Below, piece after piece: positions 16,324-25,869 of a stretch of 64,000 nucleotides of DNA; within the stretch, counting starts at the first letter, position 1, and every line of letters begins with the position of its first letter. The notes beneath the pieces are model-generated. The model did no database searches. It was not told the DNA's origin and worked only from the letters and a program-made list of their open reading frames with translations. The stretch comes from Sulfurirhabdus sp043759595 (GTDB lineage: Bacteria > Pseudomonadota > Gammaproteobacteria > Burkholderiales > SMCO01). Both the position numbers and the translations under genes were made by a program. The stretch lies in assembly GCA_043759595.1 (NCBI GenBank), contig JAYVLG010000014.1:1-64000 (forward strand), given 5' to 3'.

Positions 16324-18123
16324 ATGGATAGAGTGCTGCTATTGGTCGATGACGAAGAAAATGTTATCGCGTCCCTTGCACGCCTGTTGCGTCGGGATGG
16401 TTATCAGATATTGACAGCAACTAGCGGCAAGGTTGCGCTTGGTTTATTGGAACAGCATAGGGTTGGGGTGGTAATAACTGACCAGCGCATGCCGGAAATG
16501 ACGGGAATAGAATTGTTAACGCAAGTGAGAGATCATCATCCCGATACCATTCGTATGGTGCTGAGTGGCTATGCTGATCTTGATTCAGTGAAAGCTGCGG
16601 TCAATCATGGCTCAGTTTATAAGTATCTGACTAAGCCATGGGATGATGAGGTTTTGCGCAGCAATGTAACGGAAGCATTTTTACATTATGAATTAGCACA
16701 GGAAAGAGAGCGGCTATCCAGAGAAATTCAGGCGGCTAACCAGGCTTTGATGCGCATTAATCAAGAAATGGCAGCGCTGGTAAAGGAAAAAGATCAGCGT
16801 ATCGAGCAGATAGTCCATTTTGACACCATTACCAATCTGCCTAATCGGTTTCTATTTTGCGACAGATTGAAACAGGCGCTGGCGCAGGCTGAACGGAACG
16901 GAAAACTGGTGGTGGTAATGCTGCTTGATCTGGACCGTTTTAAAAATATAAATGAGTCTCTGGGCCACCCTGTAGGTGACAAACTGTTGGGTGCGGTAGC
17001 GGAAAGACTTGTCAGTTGTATACGAACGGGAGATACGGTTGCCCGGACAGGTGGAGACGAGTTTTCATTCGCTTTGATCGGATTTGGAAATTACCATGAA
17101 GCGGGTGAAAAAGCCCAGGAATTTCTGGAATTGCTGTCGGCCCCTTTTATGATTCAGGAACATGAAATCTTTATTACTTCCAGTATTGGGATCAGTGTTT
17201 CTCCCATGGATGGCAAGGATACTACGTCATTGATCAAAAATGCCGAAACGGCCATGTATCACGCTAAAGAACAAGGCAGAAGCAATTCCCAGTTTTACAC
17301 AGAACAAATGAATGCCAGTTCGCTTCAGCGGCTCTTGCTGGAAGGCGTATTGCGCCGGGCGTTGGAGCGAAATGAATTTTTACTTTATTACCAGCCGCAA
17401 ATCAGTCTGGAAAGCGGCAAAATTATTGGCATGGAAGCTTTGTTACGCTGGCAGCACCCTGAAAAAGGATTGATGGCACCAGCACAATTTATTCCCATAT
17501 TGGAAGAAACAGGTTTGATTGTCCCGGTGGGTGAATGGGTTTTACGCTCTGCAGCGACTCAAATTAAACAATGGCAGGCTTTGAAATTGCCGAGATTACG
17601 AGTGGCGGTTAATTTATCGGCATTGCAATTCAGGCAGCCGGGGTTGAGTCAGATTATTGCATCAATTCTGGAAGAGGTCGGGTTGGACTCCGCATCTGGA
17701 TGTCTGGAAGTGGAGTTGACAGAAAGCCTGATCATGAAGGACGTGGAAGGTACTATTGCTACCTTGCAGAGCCTGCATGAGATGGGGGTGCAGATTTCCA
17801 TTGATGATTTTGGAACGGGATATTCTTCCTTGAGCTATTTGAAACGCTTTCCCATTGATACCTTGAAAATTGATCAGTCTTTTGTGCGTGATCTTTCAAA
17901 CAACTCTGATGATGCTTCTATAGTTTCTGCCATTATTGCTTTGGGCCATAGCCTTAAGCTGAAGGTGATCGCAGAGGGTGTGGAAACAATAGAGCAGTTG
18001 GCTTTTTTGCGAGAGTCAAAATGTGATGATGTGCAGGGTTATCTGTTCAGTAAACCGCTGCCTGCTGGGGAAATGACGCTACTGTTGCAGGATGGCAATC
18101 GAAAGTATTTAATGGAGGCATGA
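16324..18123 (+). CDS. REC-GGDEF-EAL response regulator
   Basis: A 599-aa protein. Receiver 1-125 of the RpfG-like type (LLLVDDEENV, Asp53 in ITDQRMPE, SGYADLDSV, LTKPWDD), coiled coil, GGDEF (~165-325; RTGGDEFSFAL with RTGD I-site) and EAL (~340-590; MEALLRWQHP, NLSALQF, ELTESL, DDFGTGYSSLSYLKRFPID, EGVETIEQL). All catalytic residues of both domains appear present. The stop overlaps the next gene's ATG (18120-18123), so it is co-translated with the REC-PAS protein. Likely phosphorylated by one of the downstream kinases. Confidence 0.94.
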   Translation: MDRVLLLVDDEENVIASLARLLRRDGYQILTATSGKVALGLLEQHRVGVVITDQRMPEMTGIELLTQVRDHHPDTIRMVLSGYADLDSVKAAVNHGSVYKYLTKPWDDEVLRSNVTEAFLHYELAQERERLSREIQAANQALMRINQEMAALVKEKDQRIEQIVHFDTITNLPNRFLFCDRLKQALAQAERNGKLVVVMLLDLDRFKNINESLGHPVGDKLLGAVAERLVSCIRTGDTVARTGGDEFSFALIGFGNYHEAGEKAQEFLELLSAPFMIQEHEIFITSSIGISVSPMDGKDTTSLIKNAETAMYHAKEQGRSNSQFYTEQMNASSLQRLLLEGVLRRALERNEFLLYYQPQISLESGKIIGMEALLRWQHPEKGLMAPAQFIPILEETGLIVPVGEWVLRSAATQIKQWQALKLPRLRVAVNLSALQFRQPGLSQIIASILEEVGLDSASGCLEVELTESLIMKDVEGTIATLQSLHEMGVQISIDDFGTGYSSLSYLKRFPIDTLKIDQSFVRDLSNNSDDASIVSAIIALGHSLKLKVIAEGVETIEQLAFLRESKCDDVQGYLFSKPLPAGEMTLLLQDGNRKYLMEA

Positions 18124-18941
18124 TGGAACGTACATTGCTGCTGGTAGACGACGAAGAGAATATTGCTTCTGCCTTAGTGCGTTTGCTGCGTCGGGATGGC
18201 TATCAAATTCTGAGGGCGAATAGTGGAAAGGAAGGGCTGGAACTGTTGTCGAAAAACAGCGTTGGCGTCATTATTTCAGACCAACGAATGCCAGAAATGA
18301 CCGGGGTGGAGTTTTTGAGCAAAGTGAAAGAACTTTACCCGGATACTGTGCGTATCGTGTTAAGTGGTTATACCGATCTGAATTCGGTGACGGATGCCAT
18401 CAACCGGGGCGCCATCTACAAATTTCTGACTAAACCGTGGGAAGATGAATTGCTGCGGGCAAACGTGGAAGAGGCATTTCGTCGCCACGAGATGAAAATT
18501 GAAAATATCCGGCTGACACTGCAATTAAGGGAAGCTAATGAAGCATTATCCAAGATCAATCATGAACTTGAGCAGCGAGTAGAAGATAAAACCCGTGAAA
18601 TCGTGCGCAATATGCATATTTTACAGATTTCACAGGATATTCTGGATTTTCTGCCTGTTGCAGTGCTGGGGATTGGGGATGACGGATTAATCGCCATTGC
18701 CAACCAAATGGCACATAAGATGTTTGGTGGGAATGGTGAACGGCCCTTGCTGGGAGAGATGGCTAGCGAGATGATACCTGCTGAGTTGCTGGCTAACACT
18801 ACAACCAAGGAATGTTTCAAGCAGATCGGCAAAAAACAATTGAGCCTTTCAGGTGGACAACATGTGAATTACTGGTGCTACTCCATGGGTGAACTTTCTC
18901 ACGCAAAAGGGGTAGTGTTAGTCATTGATCCTGCTACATAG
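18120..18941 (+). CDS. REC-coiled-coil-PAS-like response regulator
   Basis: A 273-aa protein with a receiver (1-125) nearly identical in pattern to that of the preceding gene (Asp54 in IISDQRMPE), a coiled coil (~125-165) and a degenerate PAS-like domain (~170-270; DFLPVAVLGIGDDGLIAIANQMAHKMFG). No enzymatic or DNA-binding output. The two adjacent receivers probably arose by duplication, one keeping the GGDEF-EAL output. It may act as an adaptor or phosphate sink. It begins at ATG 18120 (second ATG at 18123), overlapping the upstream stop. Confidence 0.88.
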   Translation: MMERTLLLVDDEENIASALVRLLRRDGYQILRANSGKEGLELLSKNSVGVIISDQRMPEMTGVEFLSKVKELYPDTVRIVLSGYTDLNSVTDAINRGAIYKFLTKPWEDELLRANVEEAFRRHEMKIENIRLTLQLREANEALSKINHELEQRVEDKTREIVRNMHILQISQDILDFLPVAVLGIGDDGLIAIANQMAHKMFGGNGERPLLGEMASEMIPAELLANTTTKECFKQIGKKQLSLSGGQHVNYWCYSMGELSHAKGVVLVIDPAT

Positions 18942-18995
18942 GGAAATTTGCTTTAATCAATCTAAAAATCAGTTTTTCCGGGAATTCATATAAAA

Positions 18996-19829
18996 ATGAC
19001 AGATGGCATTCAAATGAAGGAAGTGCTTGCAAAGTTGCATCAACTTCCCGTAATACCCGTTGTGATACAGGAAGTGATTAGCAGTTTTAGCGATCCTGAA
19101 ATGGATAGTCATGTGCTTGCGCATAAAATTGAACAAGATCAGGGTTTAACTGCAAAGATTTTACGCGTTGCCAACTCTTCTTTTTACGGGTTACCCAGAA
19201 AAATTGGATCCATGCAGGATGCCGTAGTGGTGATGGGTTTCAATAATATTCGTTCCCTGGCGCTGTCGGCAGGTTTTGTGAAGGAATTTCCAGCTGGCGG
19301 AGAAAGTTTGTTTGATCGACACGCTTACTGGAAACGCTGTTTTCGGGTTGCAGCTTACGCCAAGGCGCTGGCAAAGTTGCTTAAGCAAGATCAAGGCATG
19401 GCGTTTACTGCAGGCATGTTCCATGACATTGGGCAACTGGTACTGGATACCTGTATGCATGAGCAGTTTGCAAGTGTGCTGGAAAAGCAGAATGCATCTG
19501 GTGAGGATCTGTTTGAAGTTGAGAAGGCAATGTTGGGTTTCGATCATATCGTGATTGGTGCCGAAGTTGCCAAATACTGGAACTTTCCTCAGTCAATTGA
19601 ACATGTCATTCGTTTTTGGCATTTACCCGATCAGAATCCATTCGAACCAATGACCGGAATTGTGCATGTGGCTGCATTGATTGAAAGCGGCTTAAGTGGC
19701 GATGCGTTGGCAAATAGCGTATCGGAAGTGTTGCGTGAACGCCTACGGATTAACTGGGCAGATATAGAAGATGGTTTGCCTGATACTGATGAGATAAATG
19801 CGGGTGCAAGTCTGCTGTTATCGGCATAA
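18996..19829 (+). CDS. HDOD-domain signalling protein
   Basis: A 277-aa HDOD domain (residues ~12-210): LPVIPVVIQEVIS, then VANSSFYGLPRKIGSMQDAVVVMGFNNIRSLALS, and MFHDIGQLVLD. HDOD is a non-catalytic relative of the HD fold, common in betaproteobacteria beside two-component genes; roles in c-di-GMP, type IV pilus and chemosensory control are known for some members. It lies 20 bp upstream of the first of five related kinases, on the same strand and probably in the same transcript. Confidence 0.92.
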   Translation: MTDGIQMKEVLAKLHQLPVIPVVIQEVISSFSDPEMDSHVLAHKIEQDQGLTAKILRVANSSFYGLPRKIGSMQDAVVVMGFNNIRSLALSAGFVKEFPAGGESLFDRHAYWKRCFRVAAYAKALAKLLKQDQGMAFTAGMFHDIGQLVLDTCMHEQFASVLEKQNASGEDLFEVEKAMLGFDHIVIGAEVAKYWNFPQSIEHVIRFWHLPDQNPFEPMTGIVHVAALIESGLSGDALANSVSEVLRERLRINWADIEDGLPDTDEINAGASLLLSA

Positions 19830-19848
19830 AAATTGATAAGGAAAAGGC

Positions 19849-21246
19849 ATGGCTTTTGATCGGATGACTAAACTCTCCTGGATTTATGATTTATATCGTC
19901 TTGGGCAGGATGTAGCGCTGAGTGAAAATACGGAAGCCATTTTTCAGGAGATTACTGTTCATATAGTGGATGGGTTTGAAGGGAAAAGTGGTTCATTGGC
20001 ATTGCGCGATGATAAAGGGGACGATCTTACCATTGTTGCCGGAATTGATTTGCCCGCAGGTGTAGTGGGCAGTTCAGTGAAAATGGGCGGGGGGGTGTTG
20101 GGATGGGTAGCGCAGGAAGGTAGCCCGCTGCTGCTGAACGGCGATGCTTCAAATGATGTGCGTTTTCAACGTAACAGAGAAGGCCGCGGTGCTGCCTTAA
20201 CTTCATCCAATTCTGCCATATGCTGGCCATTAAAAATTCAGGATCGCGTCATAGGCGCGATTAGCGTTAACCGACCCAATGCTACGCCACCTTTTGCTGA
20301 AACTGATCTGGAGCAGGGTACGGCCTTATTAAATATGGTGAGTCTGGCATTGGCCAACATGCAATTGCATGTTGATCAAAACCGCCGAATTGAAGAGCTG
20401 AAACAAGTAAATGCAAAACTTGCAGAGACGCAAAGTCAGTTGCTGCAATCAGAAAAAATGGCGTCAATTGGTCAGTTGGCAGCGGGTGTAGCCCATGAAA
20501 TTAACAATCCCATTGGTTATGTTTACTCCAATTTGAGTACCCTGGAAAAATATGTGCAGGATGTGTTCAGCATGGTAGATGCTTATGAGCAGTCAGAAAA
20601 CACAATTACTGATACGGATGTACGAGCCCAATTGCGGGCGAAAAGAGAAAAGCTGGATATGGCATTTTTAAAGGAGGATTTGCGGGAATTAATGGGGGAG
20701 TCCAAAGATGGCATTACGCGCGTAAAGCAAATTGTCCAGAATTTAAAAGATTTCTCGCACGTTGATACCTCGGATGAATGGCACTTTTCTGATCTGATAA
20801 AAGGGATCGATAGTACCTTGAATATTGTCAATAACGAGATCAAATACAAAGCCAAAGTGATCAAAGAATATGGCGATATTCCCGAAGTGGAATGCCTTTC
20901 TTCACAGCTTAATCAGGTGTTTATGAACTTGCTAGTGAATGCGGCCCATGCAATTGAAGAAAAAGGCGAGATAGCCATACGTACTGGAAAACAGGGGGAA
21001 GAAGTGTGGGTGGAAATTGCCGACTCTGGTAAAGGCATTGCCCCTGGTAATCTGAAACGGATATTTGACCCATTTTTTACAACCAAGCCAGTGGGCAAAG
21101 GAACCGGCCTAGGGTTATCTTTATCCTACGGCATTATTCAGAAACACAATGGGCGGATAGAAGTGCAAAGCGAACTAGGTAAGGGAGCTGCGTTTATAGT
21201 GTGGTTGCCAATCAGGCACGTGGAAATCCATGCAAGCCCGAATTAG
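19849..21246 (+). CDS. GAF-domain histidine kinase
   Basis: A 465-aa soluble kinase: GAF (~20-170), coiled coil (175-200), H-box with His216 in GVAHEINNPIGYVYS, and HATPase (~330-455; ADSGKGIAPGNLKRIFDPFFTTKPVGKGTGLGLSLSYGII). It is one of five paralogues in the region that share the sequence LLQSEKMASIGQLAAGVAHEINNPIG and a spacer of about 75 residues with GESKDGITRVKQIVQNLKDFS. AAGGAAAAGG precedes ATG 19849. No membrane segment; the input is cytosolic. Confidence 0.94.
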   Translation: MAFDRMTKLSWIYDLYRLGQDVALSENTEAIFQEITVHIVDGFEGKSGSLALRDDKGDDLTIVAGIDLPAGVVGSSVKMGGGVLGWVAQEGSPLLLNGDASNDVRFQRNREGRGAALTSSNSAICWPLKIQDRVIGAISVNRPNATPPFAETDLEQGTALLNMVSLALANMQLHVDQNRRIEELKQVNAKLAETQSQLLQSEKMASIGQLAAGVAHEINNPIGYVYSNLSTLEKYVQDVFSMVDAYEQSENTITDTDVRAQLRAKREKLDMAFLKEDLRELMGESKDGITRVKQIVQNLKDFSHVDTSDEWHFSDLIKGIDSTLNIVNNEIKYKAKVIKEYGDIPEVECLSSQLNQVFMNLLVNAAHAIEEKGEIAIRTGKQGEEVWVEIADSGKGIAPGNLKRIFDPFFTTKPVGKGTGLGLSLSYGIIQKHNGRIEVQSELGKGAAFIVWLPIRHVEIHASPN

Positions 21247-21259
21247 ATCAAGCAGGTAA

Positions 21260-22903
21260 ATGTTAAGAATGCAGAAAAAAAATATACTGATAGTCGAGGA
21301 TGAGCCATTCGTGGCTGATTATTTGCAGCTTACCCTCGGGGATTTGGGATATGCAGTAGCTGCTGTTGTGGATACAGGTGAAGAGGCTGTCCGTGTTGTT
21401 ATTGAACAAAGCCCTGATTTGGTTTTAATGGATGTGGTACTGGCTGGCGAGATGGATGGCATTGCTGCCGCGGAACTGATTCATCAGCATTTGGATATCC
21501 CCGTGATTTTTTTGACGGCACATTCCAATGCGGATTTTTTGAAGCGGGCAAAGATAACCCAGCCTTTTGCGTATCTAATGAAGCCACTCAAAGAGAGTGA
21601 GTTGCGTTTGACATTAGAGCTTGCTTTGCAACGTCATGAGCTGGAAAGCAGGCTGGTAACACGAGAGAAACTGTTGCAGGGTATTCTCGATTCACTTACT
21701 GAGCATATTGCTGTGTTGGACATTCAGGGTTACATCACCATGGTCAATGCAGCGTGGGTTCGGTTTGCCTACGCTAATAGCGGAACTGACTTAAAGCGGA
21801 CAGGAATTGGTTCCAATTATCTGGAGATTTGCCGTTTGGCGTCAGGGCATTCCTGCGAAGGGGGGCAACAGGCCTGTGAAGGTATTGCTGGAGTGCTCGC
21901 TGGCACACTCCCCCAATTTTTTCTTGAATATCCCTGTCACTCATCAGATCAGCAACGCTGGTTCGTGATGAACGTTACACCGCTAGAGGGGGAGAGCGGC
22001 GGGGTGGTTGTTTCCCATGCCAATATTACTGAACGCAAACTGGCAGAAGTGGAGTTGCAGCTAGCCCATGTTCAATTACAGCAGGCTAATCGACAGCTTG
22101 CACATACTCAGAGCCAGTTGATGCAATCGGAGAAACTGGCTTCGATCGGTCAACTCGCGGCGGGCGTCTCTCATGAAATTAACAATCCGATAGGTTATGT
22201 ATACGGCAATATCGGGACATTTGAGCAATATATCAAGGATGTGTTTCAAATTCTGGATGCTTATGGGGAGGCAGAAACGAGTATTTCAGACGAAGAAGTG
22301 ATTGAGCGTTTAGAGGCATTAAAAGCAAAGCTGGATATTCCTTTTCTGCGAATTGATCTCCAAAACCTGATCAAGGAATCGAAAGAGGGTATTGGAAGAG
22401 TTAAAACGATTGTGCAAAATTTGAAGGATTTTTCCGATCCGGATTCCATGGAACGTTGGCAGTGGGCTGATTTGCATAAAGGTCTGGACAGTACGCTCAC
22501 CATTTTGCGGAGAGAGTTGCAAGGCAAGGCAGAAATCACGAAGGAATATGGACAAATACCAGAAGTGGAATGTCTACCATCCCAGATCAATCAGGTATTC
22601 ATGAATTTATTGATGAATGCGATACAGGCGATAGAGAAGCAGGGCGTCATATCCATAGAAACGGGAGTTGATAGCGGGGAAGTGTGGGTGTCCATTACAG
22701 ATACGGGTAAAGGCGTGTTGCCAGAGTACCTTAATAGAGTATTTGAGCCATTTTTCACTACAAAGACAGATGGGCAGGGAAGAGGGTTAGGGTTGTCCAT
22801 GTCTTACGGTATTGTCAAGAAGCATCATGGCAGTATTGAAGTGCAAAGTGAGGAGAATAAAGGCACAACTTTTACAATATGGCTTCCGGTGAAGCATGTC
22901 TAA
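21260..22903 (+). CDS. REC-PAS histidine kinase
   Basis: A 547-aa protein. Receiver 1-125 (NILIVEDEPFV, phospho-Asp in LMDVVLAGEMDG), similar to that of the REC-PAS5 kinase. PAS (~130-255) contains CRLASGHSCEGGQQACEG, an unusual Cys-rich insert that might bind metal or be redox-active. H-box His305 in GVSHEINNPIGYVYG, then HATPase (~430-545). The gene starts 14 bp past the previous stop. A second in-frame ATG lies three codons in. Confidence 0.93.
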   Translation: MLRMQKKNILIVEDEPFVADYLQLTLGDLGYAVAAVVDTGEEAVRVVIEQSPDLVLMDVVLAGEMDGIAAAELIHQHLDIPVIFLTAHSNADFLKRAKITQPFAYLMKPLKESELRLTLELALQRHELESRLVTREKLLQGILDSLTEHIAVLDIQGYITMVNAAWVRFAYANSGTDLKRTGIGSNYLEICRLASGHSCEGGQQACEGIAGVLAGTLPQFFLEYPCHSSDQQRWFVMNVTPLEGESGGVVVSHANITERKLAEVELQLAHVQLQQANRQLAHTQSQLMQSEKLASIGQLAAGVSHEINNPIGYVYGNIGTFEQYIKDVFQILDAYGEAETSISDEEVIERLEALKAKLDIPFLRIDLQNLIKESKEGIGRVKTIVQNLKDFSDPDSMERWQWADLHKGLDSTLTILRRELQGKAEITKEYGQIPEVECLPSQINQVFMNLLMNAIQAIEKQGVISIETGVDSGEVWVSITDTGKGVLPEYLNRVFEPFFTTKTDGQGRGLGLSMSYGIVKKHHGSIEVQSEENKGTTFTIWLPVKHV

Positions 22904-22945
22904 TTTATTTATAGTAATTCAATGTGCTTTTGCAGGTTGGGGTGA

Positions 22946-25807
22946 ATGAATATCACGATTAGTGAAATGGCCGGGCATGTTCACTCAGCTGATACAAGCA
23001 AAAAACAATCATCAAAGGTAATTGGTGTTGGTTTTGCCATAGTGGTGTTGCTTATGATCTTTTTGGTGATATTCAGCCTGTCAAGGTTGCATATTAACAA
23101 TCAACAATTGGAAAAAATTGTAACAGGACATAACGTAAAAGCAGCACTGGCATACAAAATGCAGTTTATTGCCAGAGAAAGAATTATTTTACTACAGGCA
23201 ATTATCAATTCAGCAGATGTCTTTGATCGTGATGAACTGGTACAGCGTTTTTATGCCTTAGCGCCTAAATTCATGGAAGCGATGAATGCTGAATTAAATC
23301 TGGATATGGTAAAGGAGGAAAAAGCTTTAATTGATTTGCAGCGAAAACTTATGTCTATTGCATCGCCAATTCAGGATGAAGTGCTGCTTTTGGTTTTAGA
23401 TGGTAAAACGGATAAAGCGTTCAGTTTGTTGATGAACAAAGCCATACCTGGACAGGATAAGACTTTGGATGTGTTGGGGCAGTTTATAAACATGCAATTT
23501 GAACAAGCCAGTCAAGTTGCGATTTCAGCAAAAGAGAGTTACCAGGACGCTGTGAATTTATTGACGGTTAGCGGTGTAGTGGCACTTGTTTTAAGTATTT
23601 TTATTGCGCTTTTTGTCAATCGCAGGATGTCAGGCTTGGTGACGACTCTTCGAGCAAAAGAACACGAAGCGCGCATATTGCTGGATAATATTCCCGACTT
23701 GGTGTGGCTTAAAGATTGCGAATCACATTACGTGTGGGCCAATCCTCAATTTGAGATAGCTTCAGCTTTAGAACCGGGGAAAGTAACCGGATTGTCAGAC
23801 AGGGAAGTGTGGCAGGCGAGCGAAGCTGCGCTTTGCCAAAGTGATGATCGCAAAGCAATGGAAAGCCATACGACTATCCAAAATGAGTGTGCTCTGACAA
23901 ATCATGCCGGAAAGAGCCGGCATTTTGCTACATCCCGTACGCCGATTTATGATGAAGTAGGGCAATGCAAGGGCGTGCTTGGCGTCGCTTATGACGTCAC
24001 TGAACGCAATCAGATGATCGAGAAAATCCGCGATGCTGGTATTGAATTGCAGTTTCAGAAAACCGCGCTTGATCAGCATGCTATCGTCAGTATTGCCGAT
24101 GTCCATGGCAATATTGTTTACGTGAATGATAAGTTTTGCGAGATTAGTCAGTACGGGCGAGATGAACTGTTGGGTAAAAATCATCGTATGCTGAAATCCG
24201 GTTTTCATCCGTCAGTGTTTTTCGAGGAAATGTGGGCGACTATCGCAGACGGGCATACTTGGCATGGGGAGGTTTGTAATCGTGCAAAGGGAGGCGGGCT
24301 GTACTGGGTAAAGACTACCATTGTGCCTTTTGTGGATGAGAACGGCTTGCCTCTGAAGTATGTATCCATACGTACTGATATCACCCGAGCAAAGGAAGCA
24401 GAGAGCTTGCTTCACCGTAGTCAGGAAGAGCTGGAAGGAGTGGTGCAGGAACGCACCGGAGAGCTTATGGAGGCAAAGCGTTCGCTGGAAGCGGATATTG
24501 AGGTACGCCGAAAGGTAGAAGATGCTCTGAAAGAGCAGCTTCATTTTACGCGTGAACTGATGGAGGTGCTGCCTAATCCGTTGTTTTATAAAAAGGTGAA
24601 TGGATCGTACCTGGGTGTAAACAAGGCATGGGAATCGTTTTTTGGGCGAGATAGAGATGTAATTATAGGAAAAACCGTGTCTGACCTTTATCCAATGCAA
24701 CCGGACGTGGCAAAAAGGCATCTGGAAATGGATCAAGAACTGTATTCGCAAGGGGGCAGTCAGTCTTATGAAGTTACCCTAGCAGGGCCGGAAGGTGATA
24801 TGCGCCATGTAGTGTATTACAAAGCAACTTATACGAAATCAGATGGAAGTATAGCGGGCATAGTTGGCACTATTGTAGATATTTCAGAGAGAAAGATAGC
24901 CGAGGCTAATATTCGACAACGCAACCTTGAGCTAAATGAGCTAAATCAGAAGCTTCAGGAAACGAAAGGCCAATTATTGCAATCGGAAAAAATGGCATCA
25001 GTTGGGCAGTTGGCAGCTGGGGTTGCTCATGAGATCAACAACCCTATCGGTTATGTCTATTCCAATCTGGGTACGCTGGATAAATATGTGAAAGATATAT
25101 TTAGCATGATTGAAGTCTATGAGCAGGTAGAAGCGGCGATTACCAACGCTGAAGCATTGGCGCGTCTTCAGATAGCTAAACAGAAGTATGAATTGGAGTT
25201 TTTGAAGCAAGATGTTACTGAATTGATGAATGAATCGAAAGATGGCATTACGCGCGTTAAAAAGATTGTGCAGGATTTGAAAGACTTCTCTCATGTAGAT
25301 GTTTCAGAAGAATGGCACTGGACAGATTTGATCAAAGGAATTAACAGTACGCTCAATATTGTGAGTAATGAGATCAAATATAAGGCCGAAGTGATTAAGG
25401 AATATAGCGAAATTCCTGAAGTAGAATGTTTGTCTTCCCAAGTTAATCAGGTCTTCATGAATCTGTTGGTAAATGCGGCACATGCAATCGAAGAGCGCGG
25501 GGTTATCACCATTCGCACTGGTATGCAGGGTGACGAAGTATGGGTGGAAATTTCAGATACCGGTAAAGGGATCGCACCAGATAATCTGAAAAGAATCTTT
25601 GATCCGTTTTTTACGACCAAGCCAATTGGGAAAGGGACAGGATTAGGGTTATCTCTCTCTTATGGAATAATTCAGAAACATCATGGGAGGATAGAGGTGC
25701 AAAGTGAAGTAGACAAAGGAACGACCTTTAGAGTATGTTTGCCGTTAAGCCGTCAGGATTTTGACGACCAAGGCAATACTTATACAGGCCATTTGTCGAC
25801 TCATTAA
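22946..25807 (+). CDS. Membrane-bound PAS3 histidine kinase
   Basis: A 953-aa protein with two membrane segments (~30-50, VIGVGFAIVVLLMIFLVIF; ~208-228) bounding a ~155-residue periplasmic helical domain of the four-helix-bundle type (MCP-like). After that come PAS1 (~245), PAS2 (~370), a coiled coil, PAS3 (~530-645), coiled coil, H-box His695 in GVAHEINNPIGYVYS, and HATPase (~820-935). The only kinase of the five with a periplasmic input. The final ~350 residues are close to those of the GAF kinases. TTGGGGTGA lies before ATG 22946. Confidence 0.94.
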   Translation: MNITISEMAGHVHSADTSKKQSSKVIGVGFAIVVLLMIFLVIFSLSRLHINNQQLEKIVTGHNVKAALAYKMQFIARERIILLQAIINSADVFDRDELVQRFYALAPKFMEAMNAELNLDMVKEEKALIDLQRKLMSIASPIQDEVLLLVLDGKTDKAFSLLMNKAIPGQDKTLDVLGQFINMQFEQASQVAISAKESYQDAVNLLTVSGVVALVLSIFIALFVNRRMSGLVTTLRAKEHEARILLDNIPDLVWLKDCESHYVWANPQFEIASALEPGKVTGLSDREVWQASEAALCQSDDRKAMESHTTIQNECALTNHAGKSRHFATSRTPIYDEVGQCKGVLGVAYDVTERNQMIEKIRDAGIELQFQKTALDQHAIVSIADVHGNIVYVNDKFCEISQYGRDELLGKNHRMLKSGFHPSVFFEEMWATIADGHTWHGEVCNRAKGGGLYWVKTTIVPFVDENGLPLKYVSIRTDITRAKEAESLLHRSQEELEGVVQERTGELMEAKRSLEADIEVRRKVEDALKEQLHFTRELMEVLPNPLFYKKVNGSYLGVNKAWESFFGRDRDVIIGKTVSDLYPMQPDVAKRHLEMDQELYSQGGSQSYEVTLAGPEGDMRHVVYYKATYTKSDGSIAGIVGTIVDISERKIAEANIRQRNLELNELNQKLQETKGQLLQSEKMASVGQLAAGVAHEINNPIGYVYSNLGTLDKYVKDIFSMIEVYEQVEAAITNAEALARLQIAKQKYELEFLKQDVTELMNESKDGITRVKKIVQDLKDFSHVDVSEEWHWTDLIKGINSTLNIVSNEIKYKAEVIKEYSEIPEVECLSSQVNQVFMNLLVNAAHAIEERGVITIRTGMQGDEVWVEISDTGKGIAPDNLKRIFDPFFTTKPIGKGTGLGLSLSYGIIQKHHGRIEVQSEVDKGTTFRVCLPLSRQDFDDQGNTYTGHLSTH

Positions 25808-25869
25808 AAGTAATGATAAATCATATCTGAGCGTGGAGGCCTGATTCTTATCCAAGGAGCGCATTTGTA